Source of the DNA: Macrosoma leucophasiata | Lineage: Eukaryota; Arthropoda; Insecta; Lepidoptera; Hedylidae | Direction of reading: 5' to 3' | Assembly: GCA_036365455.1 (NCBI GenBank) | Contig: JAWQUS010000017.1 | Coordinates: 6,324,001-6,388,000, forward strand | DNA: 64,000 nucleotides | Shown here: in pieces, positions 9,990-20,632 of the stretch | How positions within the stretch are numbered: position 1 is the stretch's first letter | Layout of the letters: each line of letters starts with the position of its first letter | Made by a program: the position numbers and the translations under genes | Notes under the pieces: generated by a model | What the model was told of the DNA's origin: nothing | Seen by the model: the letters and a program-made list of their open reading frames with translations, nothing else | The model's database searches: none

Positions 9990-10790
9990 GTAAGCTACTA
10001 GTGGCGCCATCTAGCGATAAATTACTGAAAACTACGTTGCCAAGTCATGCTAGCGCCACCTGTTTCTGAGACGTCTGGCATAACGGTCCGGATTCACGCA
10101 AAAGTTACTAACCGTATCTCGTGGTTTTGCAGATTTACTAGTTTGGGATTTCAATTTGGATATAATGGGATCCCAATTCGTCGACAAACGCCAACCATCC
10201 TCTCTATTGAAATTTGGATGCTTTTTAATCTCAATAGCCTCTCTGACCATCCGTGGAATAGGACGATTTTCTTTTGATATTATCTGAACCTTATCAAAAC
10301 GAATGTAGTGGTTGGGTTTGTCCGTTAGATGTTCACAAACAGCAGACTTTCCGGTTCATTGGTGTTTGACATCGGCTATATGTTCTTTCACCCGGGTCAA
10401 TACAGGCCTCTTTGTTTGTCCTATGTACGAAAGTCCGCAATCACAATCCAGTTTATAGATACCGGCATCCTGCAAAGGAATGTTACATTATATAGGTCTT
10501 AAATACTGGTGTATTTTCTTATAAGGTTTGAAAATTGTCTTTATTGACGACTTTTTCAGTATGTTACCTATTTTATCCGTAACACCCTTAACATAAGGTA
10601 GTAAAGCCGGTTGTCTTTCAACTGTTGGTGGTTTCGTTGATTTTCTATGTCGGAGGGGTGGTACTTTTAGTTTATTATTTCGCAGCACTTGTCGTAGGTG
10701 TTTTAGCTCGGCATTTAAATGATCGTTGTCACATATGCCTCGTGCTCTCCTAAACAAAGATAGGCCGACTGCAGCTAGATGTCCCGGGTA
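9990..10790 (-). pseudogene. Penelope-like element C-terminus with GIY-YIG endonuclease domain
   Basis: Minus strand. The frame from about 10785 reads HYPGHLAAVGLSLFRRARGI, then IKTIFKPYKKIHQYLRP, an RT-to-linker boundary typical of Penelope-like retroelements. A TAA stop interrupts, then the same frame continues NIPLQDAGIYKLDCDCGLSY and IGQTKRPVLTRVKEHIADVK. This is the GIY-YIG nuclease core (GIYKLDC..C...YIGQT) with the Cys pair seen in Penelope elements. After a second stop (TGA after KHQ) it reads TGKSAVCEHL, REAIEIKKHPNFNREDGW and a final NRWR with a stop near 10050. Both stops could be single substitutions. RT catalytic motifs are missing through 5' truncation near 10790. PLE identity is firm; activity is excluded. 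Confidence 0.85.
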
Positions 10791-10854
10791 GTGGTGTCAG
10801 TTGTACCTGATTCGATAAAAGTGACAGTGAAGTTCATGAATGGAATTGTATACC

Positions 10855-10990
10855 TGTATAACAACCCCCTTATTTTAGCTAAAGTGTTGCTAATCTCTCC
10901 TTTGTCTTTTTCTGTCCTGCACATTTGACAATGCAAAGACAAAGCATTCTATAGCTAAAACGTATCTAATATACGTTTATGAATAAGGCA
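10855..10990. mobile_element. MITE-like repeat with TTTATGAATAAG end, copy 1
   Basis: Shares AGCTAAAGTGTTGCTAATCT, GACAAAGCATTCTATAGCTA and ACGTTTATGAATAAGG with the better preserved copy at 16596-16746. Its left inverted end is truncated. Confidence 0.6.
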
Positions 10991-11261
10991 GTACATATTT
11001 AGGATTTAGGAAAGATAATGTGTATATGGTCAAATGTATTTTTATGTAAAAACATGACCCGGCAAAAATTGTTCTGCCATACTATAAACTTTGAATGGGT
11101 CATATACCTGTACCGCAAAAGAATAGTGAATGGTTGCTCAGATCTTGACTAAATATGTGAAGTACAAAGAACAAGAGTGTATGGGCGGTTTAAGGCTCTA
11201 TATTCCTTCTCTCTGCTTTCTCTTGGAGTATTGTACATATTTTTGGAATGAAAGCATTAGA

Positions 11262-11540
11262 ATATGTTACGTAACCAATTTTTCTAATTTTAGATCTATC
11301 ATTACACATAATTGGACAAATGTTACGTAACAAAACTTCCTTACTTTCGATCTATCATTACACATAATTGGACAAATGTTACGTAACAAAACTTCCTTAT
11401 TTTCGATCTATCATTACACATAATTGGACAAGCTGAAGCAGCGTTTCAAACTTTGTCACTTGGTCACGCGAACCATCGCTCGATCATTGTCTCGGGAAAG
11501 TTTACTCGAAGTTTGTTCGTATTGTTCCTAGGTAATTTAA
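11262..11540. repeat. Dispersed repeat, copy 2, with threefold ~61-bp tandem
   Basis: The block ATGTTACGTAAC...TATCATTACACATAATTGGA occurs three times head to tail at about 11264, 11320 and 11376. It then continues into CACTTGGTCACGCGAACCAT as in the single-unit copy at 8018. Local tandem amplification inside the repeat is visible directly. Confidence 0.75.
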
Positions 11541-11728
11541 TTTAAATTCCTATCAAGTTCTTAATAATATATAACATTTTCGGTGGTAGAATACAAGTAC
11601 ATCAGTTGTACCTGAGTCGATAAAAGTGACAGTGAAGTTCATGAGTAGAATTTAACCACCTGTATTATAGGTACTTAGTCTGAACGGACCAAAAAGAATG
11701 GCCCGTAATCCATTCGGCCGTAGTCAAT
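11541..11728. repeat. Linker repeat segment shared with 8230 and 10795 regions
   Basis: Contains AATACAAGTACATCAGTTGT and CGATAAAAGTGACAGTGAAG. The latter also occurs at about 10814. It probably belongs to the same mobile family as the flanking copies. Confidence 0.45.
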
Positions 11729-11850
11729 CGATCTATCATTACACATAATTGGACATGCGGAAGCAGCGATTCGAACTTTGTCACTTGGTCACGCGAACGG
11801 TCGCTTGATCATTGTCTCGGGCAAGTTTACTTGCAGTTTATTCATACTGT
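11729..11850. repeat. Dispersed repeat, copy 3
   Basis: GATCTATCATTACACATAAT followed by CACTTGGTCACGCGAACGGT, matching the copies at 8018 and 11376 but lacking the TTACGTAAC start. Confidence 0.6.
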
Positions 11851-11900
11851 TTTTGAATAATTTTGTTAAAGTTCCTGAAGTTTTTATATTCTGGTATATA

Positions 11901-12193
11901 TTTTTACTGGTGGTAGAGCTCCAGTGACGGAGCTCGCGGGGATAGGCAACACTGCGTTATCTAATATACTTGCCGCTAAATGGTAGTGTTCAACACTATC
12001 GTGTTCCCGTTAGGTGGTAATGTAATGGCCCTGTAATTCCCGGCACAGAGGCATAACACCTTAAGCCTCAGGAGTGGTAACGCATCTGCATTTTGACCTC
12101 TGGTTTATCCGTGGGTGTCTATAGGCTGCAGTCATCACTTAACATCAACGTGAGCTGCACGCTTGTTTGCCACTTTCATAACATAAAAAAAAA
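11901..12193 (+). repeat. Family R copy, full length
   Basis: Starts TTTTTACTGGTGGTAGAGCT, has the GAGCTCCAGTGACGGAGCTC hairpin, and ends CATAACATAAAAAAAAAC. Confidence 0.8.
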
Positions 12194-12580
12194 CTGTCTT
12201 AGTCTCATGGAGCTCTACCACTAGTAATTACCGGTACAAGATCTAATGTAGCTCAATGTTTGAAAAGTAAACAAAAGTAGTCTAACATACCTTACGGTAC
12301 CTATCTGTCTGTATGTCTCGGGGGTGGCACCACTGTATTTCGCATTGGGGCAGTCAGAGAGGTTTCCCACCGGATGCAACCCATTACAAATTAGGCCCAA
12401 ATTCTCAAAGGGCCTCTTATGTTGGACCCATGTCCGGCACAAGCTTTAGAGTGGAAACGACTTTAATACCGCCCATCGAGACAGGTAATATAAAAGATAA
12501 ATATAAAAGCGGTCAAGTGCGAGCCGGGCTTCTTTCACAGGGTTCCATAAAGTTAATGATTTTCCCATTTCAATAAATCT
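12194..12580. other. No recognised gene
   Basis: Short open frames on both strands have no recognisable domain. Nothing supports coding. Confidence 0.3.
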
Positions 12581-12582
12581 AG

Positions 12583-13080
12583 TTTTCAGATTTATCTCGC
12601 GTATATTAAATTTGAATGATTATTAAAAATCGATCCGATATTTCGGTCGCTTTTCAGCTTCCGTGGTCTCGAACAGACTGCTGCAGATACGAAAGATGAA
12701 AAGCGACCGAAACCACGAGTTGATTTTATGTAGTCATTTTAGTTTAATATACGCTTTTTTATATTTTGCTGATGGTAGAGTTCCAATGCAGGAGATCGAG
12801 GGCGTAGCCACAGCCGCATTACCTAATCTACCTGCAGCCAAATGGTAGTGTTCAGCACTATGTTCCGGTTAGATGGTAATGTATGGCCCCGTAATAACTA
12901 TCACAGAGACGTAACAACTAAGATCTCGGGGGTGGCACCGCATCTGCGTTTTGACCTCTGGTCTCTGTGCAGGTGTTTATAGGCTGCAGTCATCACTTAA
13001 CATCAATGTGAACTGCATGATTATTTGCCACCATCATTACATAAAAAAATATGTATACGCGAGATAAATCCGCAAACTAG
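12583..13080. mobile_element. Fold-back MITE (GATTTATCTCGCGTATATTA ends) split by family R
   Basis: The left end at 12590-12620 (GATTTATCTCGCGTATATTA) and the right end, TTTAGTTTAATATACGC at 12738-12754 plus ATACGCGAGATAAATCCGC at 13053-13071, are inverted counterparts of the perfect arms at 56818-57233. The internal text also matches (TTTCGGTCGCTTTTCAGCTT, then CCGTGGTC). A family R copy at 12766-13049 interrupts the right arm. ATACGC on both sides may be a short target duplication. Confidence 0.65.
12766..13049 (+). repeat. Family R copy inserted in a fold-back MITE
   Basis: GCTGATGGTAGAGTTCCAAT to CATTACATAAAAAAATATG. It is moderately diverged and sits inside the right arm of the element at 12583-13080. 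Confidence 0.75.
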
Positions 13081-13299
13081 TTAGCAATATTTATTTTTTA
13101 AGATTCATATGTGGTGAAGCGTGATAAGCCTGTCAAAAACCGACGAACGAGGAGGTCTGCAGTATATAGCGGAAAAGCCGAACCATTACATCCGATTTGA
13201 TAAAGTTCAGATACTCGCTAGAGAACACAGACCCATTTCACGAATGGTACGCAAGGCTATTTAAATAAAAAAAAACACCCAACATTTTAATAGAAAAGC

Positions 13300-13523
13300 T
13301 GAGAATGTGAATGGTTGTAGAGGCCCAGGAAGACCAAGACTGACCTACCATGACCAAATAGGCCGAGTTCTGTCTGATGGTGGGGTCAAAAGTCTTATGA
13401 ATCGGCGTGCATGTATGAAGAGAATGGTGAAGGTAGACGAGGCACGAGAGGTATGTCAGGACCGGGATATCTGGCGCTCTACACTCTCTGCCTACCCCGT
13501 TAGGGAACTGACGTGAAGATACA
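13300..13523 (+). pseudogene. RTE-like LINE C-terminal fragment
   Basis: Reads GCRGPGRPRLTYHDQIGRVL, RNRRACMKRMVKVDEAREVC and QDRDIWRSTLSAYPVREL with a stop, then ATACATACGTATATGG. It is in one open frame, matches the family described at 348-826, and is strongly 5' truncated. Confidence 0.75.
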
Positions 13524-13656
13524 TACGTATATGGCATACAGTTCACTCCTCCACGTAATAATATATCCAATTAATGACGACGAGACGACGCGCGACGACG
13601 AGCGAGACGAGCCAGTTGGTCCAGCGATATGCGACGACAGTTTTTTTTATTTTTAG

Positions 13657-13941
13657 TTTTTTTTTGTTATGGAAGTGGCAAACAAGCATGCTGTTCGTAT
13701 TGATGTTAAGTGAGGACTACAGCCTATAGACACTCGCACAAAGACCAAGGTCAAAATGCAGATGCGTTACCACTCCTGAGGCCTAAGATGTTTTGCCTCT
13801 GTGCCGGAAATTACAGGGCCGTACATTACCACCTGACTGGAACACGATAGTGCTGAACACTACCATTTAGCGGTAAGTATATTAGATAATGCGGCGGTGC
13901 CTACGCCCATGAGCTCCGTCACTGGAGCTCTGCCACTAGTA
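13657..13941 (-). repeat. Family R copy, reverse
   Basis: A T-run at 13657-13665 is followed by GTTATGGAAGTGGCAAACAA and ends GGAGCTCTGCCACTAGTAAA. It directly abuts a SINE-A fragment on its right. Confidence 0.75.
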
Positions 13942-13944
13942 AAG

Positions 13945-14107
13945 TATGAACCAAGACTAACGAGTTCGATCCCCGAACCGAGACAAATATTTGTATGGCC
14001 TACAGATATTAGTTTCGGGTCTGGGTTTTAGTAAATGTGTTGAGTGTGTACAACTGCACCCACGACACAGGTTCATTCCTAGAGTAGATCTGTAAGTGTA
14101 TTTTTTT
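13945..14107 (+). repeat. SINE-A fragment
   Basis: Retains the B box region GAGTTCGATCCCCGAACC and the body with ATTTGTATGGCCTACAGATA. The A-box end is lost and the last part is diverged. Confidence 0.65.
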
Positions 14108-14552
14108 ATAGTTCACTCCTCGACATACGTCCAATTAAAAAAACTCTTACCTGCCCTTCAAGAACGAGAACGAGATACAAGTACCCTTGAAAATGATTAT
14201 GACCATCAATCACAACCAACCTCTAACCTTATTTCATGTCAATTTCCTGTAGCAATATAATAAATAGTCTTCACCGTAAATGAAGTAGCCGTCATAGCAC
14301 GTCGTAAACGTGGCCATGCATAATTTCTTTTCGATTTATGTTACGAACGATCGCTTCATACACATTCAGGTGGAAAATTCTATATTCTTAATGTGCTTAA
14401 ATTTTCATATTTTGCGTCGTTTTTACTGTTAGTAGTGCTCCAGCAACGAAAACGTAAACATTACTTATAAGGTACTGGCCTTAAATGTACTCTTTAATAG
14501 AGCTACCGTGTTTTTAAAGCCTAATATTTGGTACCTATTACTTCCCTGCGTC

Positions 14553-14762
14553 GTTAGCGGTTAGTCCAGCGGTGCGAAACCACCGTTTGATTCGAAGGAT
14601 CGCGGGTTCGATCCCGCACTGGAACAAACATTTGTATGGCCTACAGATATTTGTTTCGGGTCTGCGTGTTTGGGGGTGTTGTATGTGTACAATGGGCTCC
14701 ACGACGAGGTTTATATAATACGTAATTTGGTGCTGTGAGTGTAAGCGTATTGTATTTTTTTT
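14553..14762 (+). repeat. SINE-A copy
   Basis: GCGGTTAGTCCAGCGGTGCG and GCGGGTTCGATCCCGCACTG are the A- and B-box regions. The body ends GTGAGTGTAAGCGTATTG. Confidence 0.75.
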
Positions 14763-15080
14763 TCTATTTAAGGTTGTTTTTTAACATCTAAGGTATTTTT
14801 GTTTTATCTATAATTAATTTCAATTATATTAACGCATTGACCGACTGGTAGTTGATTGATAATAACAATTAGCGCCGGCGACACTGTGCATTCAGTAAAG
14901 TTTTGAATCCCATGTAATGTAATATCACAGTCTAAGAAAACGAATCGGTATGTTAATATTGTTTAATAGATGGCAACTCTGAACTAGTGTAACTATCTTT
15001 CTAAAACAATTCAGGCAATGACATTATTGTTAAAATTATTATCAAACATAAACACATATTACCTAATACATATACGGTAT
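14763..15080. other. AT-rich stretch, nothing recognised
   Basis: No open frame, hairpin or repeat boundary was noted. Confidence 0.35.
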
Positions 15081-15084
15081 ATAT

Positions 15085-16150
15085 CTTCATAGCGAAAGAA
15101 CTAAGCATCACAAAATTTCGACTGCACCATCTTTTCACTCCAAGTTAATACAAGTTGCCTTAACTTATATTAATTAAAAACTTAATCATGGTTTTCTGCT
15201 GTACTAAGCGTAGGAGAAAGAACATAATAAGCTTCTTTAGTACCAAAAATAAAAACACACAAGCGAAGCTGCAGGATACAGTAAGCAATATTAGAACACA
15301 ATATTATTGAGCTTCGTAACTTCATAACTACACAAATACAAGCATCACAAACTTTCGACACCACCATGTTGTCACAAGTTAAACTTATACTGTCTACTGA
15401 ACTTAATCATGTCTGAACTTTTCCACCGTCTTAAGTAAGTGTTCTCTCTACGGTCGCCCGCCTTTCTGTTAACCATCCACATTCAATATTGCACTTTGAG
15501 TTTGAACTTTAAGAAGAACATAAGCTATTTTTGTACCAAAATCAAACAGTATACGAACGGAGCTGCAGGATATAGCAAGTAATATTAAAACACAATATTA
15601 TTGAGATTCTTAACTTTAAACTACACAAATACAAGTGTGCCAAACATTCGACTACCATGTCACACCAATTTAATACAAGTTGGCTCAACGTTTATAACCT
15701 GTCTGCCGAACTTAATGTCTCATATTTTTTACCCTATTAAGTGTAGCTACGATCACCCACATTCTGTTAACCTTCCGCATTTCATATAGCACTTTTCTCG
15801 GAAGATAAACGACATACTTAACATCATAAAATGTGGATCGTTTTGCTACAATTCAGCTGCTCATAGCTGGCTTATTTTGTGCCAAAATCAAATAGCACAC
15901 GAGCTAAGATACAGCAAGTAATATTAAAACAAAATATATTTTAACTTCATACCTCTATAATGACACAAATACTCGTACAACAAGCATCATAAAATTTGAC
16001 TGCACCATGTTGTCACACCGAGCTAATACAAGTTTGCTAAACTTGTATTCACTCGGTGTGACTAACTATCTACCGAACTTTATAATGTCTAAAGTTTTCT
16101 AACGTAATCCGAGTAAGTGTAGCTACGGTACTGCATTTCGTATTGCACTT
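15085..16150. repeat. Diverged tandem array, ~330-bp units
   Basis: At least three diverged units recur in the order 'AGCTGCAGGATA...AAGTAATATTAAAACACAAT', 'ACTACACAAATACAAG', 'CACCATGTTGTCACA', 'TAATACAAGTT', 'CTACCGAACTT' and 'GTAAGTGTAGCTACGGT', ending with a CATTTCGTATTGCACTTTTC phrase. They start near 15226, 15525 and 15870, with part of another unit at 15090. Units differ by many substitutions and indels, so this is an old array with no conserved coding frame. Confidence 0.65.
16012..16062. repeat. Near-perfect 24-bp inverted repeat, 3-nt loop
   Basis: GTCACACCGAG at 16012-16022 pairs with 16052-16062, and AATACAAGTTT at 16025-16035 pairs with 16039-16049. One 2-nt mismatch (CT/CA) separates the blocks. 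It lies in the last unit of the tandem array. Confidence 0.8.
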
Positions 16151-16154
16151 TTCC

Positions 16155-16501
16155 TTAGTCGGCTCTACACTCGCGGCGCGAATAGCCGCGAAAGCTCGCG
16201 ACAGGAGTATAGAAGTTGTTTACGCCTTCTCCTACACGCTTCGAGCCGTTCCCCGATCAGTGTCGGTTTTTTGGCCCGCTACAAAGAGTTTGCGGCGCGC
16301 GAACGTGAACACATCCATACTCGCAGCTTTCCGCAGAAGCGTACAAGACATCGTAGGATCACGTTGTCATCCATCACAGCCGTGAACAAGACTGTGAAGC
16401 TTTGCGAGTGTGGAGGGACACAGTTGACGCGCAAATCACGGCTTTTATTCACGGCGTGAATTCACAGCGCGACGTCACACGCGAGTGTAGAGCCGGCTTT
16501 A
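16155..16501. mobile_element. GC-rich MITE with CGGCTCTACACTCGCG inverted ends
   Basis: The left end TCGGCTCTACACTCGCG and the right end CGCGAGTGTAGAGCCGGC are inverted copies. TTA occurs on both outer sides (16155-16157 and 16499-16501), suggesting a 3-bp TTA duplication as in PIF/Harbinger elements. The right copy is offset by one base, so the class is tentative. The open frames inside (e.g. 16143-16385) show no transposase motif, so it is probably non-autonomous. Confidence 0.6.
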
Positions 16502-16595
16502 GAAGTTTAATGGTCATAAGATTTAGATCGTTTAGCTTTAGTTTAGCTTATATGAAGAATTTTGTTTGTGTGTTTTAATACTATATATTATACTA

Positions 16596-16746
16596 ACCCC
16601 TTTATTCATAAACTTATTTTAGCTAAAGTGTTGCTAATCTCTCTTTTGTCTTTTTCTATCCTGCACCACACCTGACAATGCAACTGACAAAGACAAAGCA
16701 TTCTATAGCTAAAACGTATCTAATGTACGTTTATGAATAAGGGGGT
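16596..16746. mobile_element. MITE with CCCTTTATTCATAAAC inverted ends, copy 2
   Basis: Left ACCCCTTTATTCATAAAC and right GTTTATGAATAAGGGGGT are inverted. The centre carries the shared AGCTAAAGTGTTGCTAATCT segment also at 10855-10990. About 150 bp, non-coding. Confidence 0.7.
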
Positions 16747-16915
16747 TTGTCTCTACTTCCATACTGCCCGTAACGCTGCTAACGTGATATTTAAATTTGA
16801 AAATGTAGGTATGTGTTTATCTGTCTGTATGTTTCGTTTTCAGATAAGAATGGTTGAATCGATTGTATGAAATTTGTAATGAACATAGTTACAGATACTA
16901 ATAAAGAAATACGCT

Positions 16916-16977
16916 ACCGTCATAACTTAACATCCATGTGAAGTGCATGCTTGCTTGCCACCTTCGTAACATAATCA
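16916..16977 (+). repeat. Family R 3'-end fragment
   Basis: CATAACTTAACATCCATGTG to CCACCTTCGTAACATAATC is the last ~60 bp of the family in forward orientation. Confidence 0.5.
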
Positions 16978-17102
16978 AACATTTAACAGTTTTAATTAGA
17001 AAATGTACTAGTTAACAAACTTTTCAATTATGAAATATAAATGAAACTAATAAAATTTATGAATCCACAATTTCAACTGCTCGTTGCTCGTGTAATATGT
17101 GT

Positions 17103-17394
17103 TTTTACTGGTGCTAGAGCTCCAGTGACGGAGCTCGCGGGCGTAGGCACCACCGCATTACCTAATATACTTGCCGCTAAATGGTAGTGTTCAGCACTAT
17201 CGTGTTCCGGTCAGGTGGTTAATGTACGGCCCTGTAATTTCCGGCACAGAGGCATAACACCTTAGGCCTCAGGAGTGGTTACGCATCTGCATTTTGACCT
17301 TGGTCTTTGTGTGGGTGTCTATAGGCTGCAGTCATCACTTAACATCAATGTGAACTGCATGCTTGATTGCCACTTCCATTACATAAAAAAAAAA
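17103..17394 (+). repeat. Family R copy, full length
   Basis: TTTTTACTGGTGCTAGAGCT to CATTACATAAAAAAAAAA. One of the best preserved copies and useful as a family reference. Confidence 0.8.
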
Positions 17395-17960
17395 GTTATT
17401 CCGTATTCCGAGTTCTACTGAGTTAAACGCTTTCAGATTAATATAAAGTGCAGCAACAGCCTATGCTTATCGTGTGAACTCTTACGCTTGCCATAGGCTT
17501 CTTCTTATCAAAGGGTTGGAAAATTACTGTTATTTTAATGTATTCAAGTGAATCCATTGAAAATTTGTGATAGAAAACTTTACTTCACACCCGAAGAAGT
17601 AGATAGAGCTGTTATGCAAGCATGCAAATACTTACGTTTCGTCAGTTTCGCCTTTTGAGTTCCACGGGGCCATGTTCAATTATGAAATATTAACGGCTAA
17701 GAAAAACTGGTTAGAAAATAAACCATCATTTAACATTATGAAACTCGAATAAAAAAATATTTTCTAACAGCATGAACCAAGGAAATGCCTTTGTTTGATA
17801 ATAAGTTTTGCTGTTTAGTATTGAGTAGGATTTGAATTTCACCATGTATAGAAATGATGAAATAATATTAGTAAAGCCTACGTCTCCCTTGTTTATAAAA
17901 ACACAAAAAATAAAAGATGAAGAAGTAGAACAGAAGAAGGAAGAGAAGAGAATAATGAAG
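17395..17960. other. No recognised gene
   Basis: Unremarkable AT-rich sequence with no supported coding or RNA feature. Confidence 0.3.
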
Positions 17961-17961
17961 G

Positions 17962-18066
17962 TACATGTAGATGAGGCACGAGATGTATGTCAGGACCGGG
18001 ATATCTGGCTCTCTACACTCTCTGCCTACCCCGTTAGAGACCTGGCGTGAAGATACATACATACAA
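17962..18066 (+). pseudogene. RTE-like LINE extreme 3' fragment
   Basis: Encodes VDEARDVCQDRDIWLSTLSA and YPVRDLA with a stop, then ATACATACATACA. It is the last ~30 codons of the family at 348-826, truncated on the left. Confidence 0.7.
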
Positions 18067-18540
18067 AAAATACAACATTTGAAATTAATTCACTATGGAC
18101 GGATTTTTTTTTTAAATACTCTTCAATAAATAAATAAAGTATTTGCAAAGAATGCAATTTGTTTTTGATAATTATCTTAAATCGATTTAAACTCTTGGAA
18201 AATTTAACCAAGACAACAAAATCATAACATTTTACAGACAAGAAAGCTGCGGCTAAGCGAGTTATTGAAAGAATTTCAATTAACTTTACGATCGGTCAAA
18301 TTGAAAAACCGTTTTGCACAATACTGGTAAATAGAGGGTAGTCAAATTGGTTTATCGTTTTTTACGCTAATATTTAATTTAGACTGCAAAAGTCAACGGT
18401 TCACAGTTTGCTGTAGTAAGTCGCGAATAATACGAATAAAAATAGAACCAGCCGATGCGTTTGTTACATTTTGTATTACAATTTATCCATAAGTGTTGGC
18501 TGGGTATGAAGGCACTCAATGAAAATAGTTTTTGCGTGTC
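18067..18540. other. No recognised gene
   Basis: AT-rich; no supported feature. Confidence 0.3.
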
Positions 18541-18880
18541 ATCATCAACATCAACGTTGCACTCTTGTCTTGCACTCTTGTCTTGTCTTGAAGTGTCTTT
18601 GTGGCTTTGGTCGCCAGATTCCTCTAATCCAGCCTGTTTTCCTGCGTTCTTCTTGGCTTTTGTTATGGGGTGGGTGAGTTTGGTGACTTGGTCAGTCCAT
18701 CTGGTAGGAGATCGACCCCGAGGTCGTTTGCATTCTACCTTTCCAACAACTATTATTTTTTCCAGATTATTTGGATCCCTGCGTGCTATGTGCCCAAAGT
18801 AGCTTAGGACTCTCTCGTAGCAAAAGGTGGAGAGTCTTGTTTTGATTCTGAGCTGTTTTGCGTGTATAACAGGTTTATTA
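18541..18880 (-). pseudogene. Non-LTR RT C-terminal fragment, 'GHIARRD...EGRRPRGRSPTRW' type
   Basis: On the minus strand it reads as a degraded C-terminal tail of an endonuclease-reverse transcriptase: FGHIARRDPNNLEKIIVVGK then VECKRPRGRSPTRWTDQVTK, followed by sequence with no further match. A second, better copy is at 50355-50625 in + orientation. No catalytic motif is present. Confidence 0.65.
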
Positions 18881-20200
18881 GGCCGTACAGAATGCCTTTT
18901 CGCGACTAGCGTTATTCACAATTGCAAAGTTACATCAACATAAGAGACATATTATTATTCACACTATAATTATATAGGTACAGTCCGTTTCAGGTTACGA
19001 AAACGGATGCGGGAACGCACCCTTCGACCTAACCTGGCAATGTCGGGGGCGCTACACGATGTCATGACACTGCTATGACAGCCTATTGATTTCATGACTT
19101 TAAATATGGCATCCCATAAAGCGACCCGTTGATGCATAGTTGTCGATATATTATCTAGACAATCGATATATCGACATTTGATATGAAGAAAGAAGAAAAT
19201 AATGTAAAAACGTAACTTCACACCAATAATTGCCACTCTTGAGTGTTACGAATCCTTCTTTCACGTATTCACGTTAGCATTCGGTTTCTGATAATAATAG
19301 GTAATGATTTTTGCTGTATCACTGCAGAAGTAGGTACTGGCGTGGGGATAGGTACCTCAACAGTATACTCGTGTGAACACATCCATAGAAACATACCCCA
19401 CTAAACGGGATCCTGCATGGGGGATATAACGAAACAGCTACGAATAACAATATGTATAAACATAGATACTCCTATATAACATAGGTACTCAAACCTACAC
19501 CTCTGGCCATAATACGAGCGCATTATCAGTAAGCTATTGAGATCAATATACCTAAATTCTTGCCTCTATTCTTCTAGAGATCGGATTTAGTAGAATTAAA
19601 ACTCAATTTATTAAAGTAAACAGTGGTTTACCTGATAGATTTAGAAGACATTAAAATTTGATACCCTTATAGTAGCCTATCTTGTGTTTTTGTGTTCACC
19701 TTAAATTTGTGGCAAATATTTATTTGGGATTGTGTGAAGCTCTAGCTGCGGGCAGGCCCTTTTGCAGTACTCAGCTTTGACCTTTCGTTTGGAAAAAATA
19801 GAGTACCTACCCTGAAAGATCGCCATATTATTAAAATGCTTTTTAGAAAAAAAAAACATGATATTGAAAAGAATAGGGTTATGATTTACGTATTATAAGT
19901 CGACTTATTCTATAACTTTTACCTTTTCAAAGATTGAGACGACATTTGACACAAGGACGTTATGCCTTATTTATTGTCATAAAACTATTTCGACTGTGGC
20001 TAAGTGGCTCACACACCGCACAGCCAAAAACTACTGGTTGTAAAACGCTTTTATTTCGCATATAGGTTTCACGAAAAGTGTAATGGATCATTATTGGAGA
20101 ATTTCCTTAAATGCATATGAAAACGCAAATAACACACGTACGAAGACGCAAGCAAAATTATGAATACATTATAACAGCACCAGGTTTATAATGTATTCAT
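18881..20200. other. Non-coding stretch, nothing firm
   Basis: Only short open frames without recognisable motifs (e.g. 19236-18970 on the minus strand) were seen. No full-length repeat of the named families lies here. Confidence 0.3.
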
Positions 20201-20202
20201 CT

Positions 20203-20315
20203 ATACAAATAAATAAAATTAGCGTGTCTGTTTGTAATATTAAAATAACCGCTTTTTACTAAATGCATATGTATGTATACACGGTACATATACCAAAACA
20301 GCATCGTAAATATAA
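20203..20315 (+). mobile_element. Helitron-like repeat, 5' fragment
   Basis: CTATACAAATAAATAAAATT, TTGTAATATTAAAATAACCG and ATGTATACACGGTACATATA match the starts of the elements at 26720, 37640 and 44930. The CTAGT 3' end is missing. Confidence 0.6.
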
Positions 20316-20632
20316 TTTCAGGGTACAGACTTTTCTTCCAGATAATCCATAACACAACACATTCTATGCATAGAATACGAGACTAACCCCTGACGATATT
20401 CAATACAAATCAAATCTGTTCAACCAATTTTTAGCGAAAACCTAAACACGAAGCGGTTCTCTTAACATCCAATTCGTGATGTCGCATATAATATTTTAAA
20501 ACATGATACTACAAACCTGTATTATCACAAGCATTAAAGGTGAAAGGAACACGTTTTACGTTCAGATTTATCCATGACAGTCAAAATTGTGATATGAAAA
20601 TGAAACACGTAAAGTTTGAATGTCTGACAAGA

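Noticed and set aside
18455..18802. 115-codon plus-strand frame with hydrophobic stretches as the missing K2P TM1 exon
   Set aside because: The sequence is the antisense of a retroelement C-terminus (GHIARRD...RPRGRSPTRW) on the minus strand.
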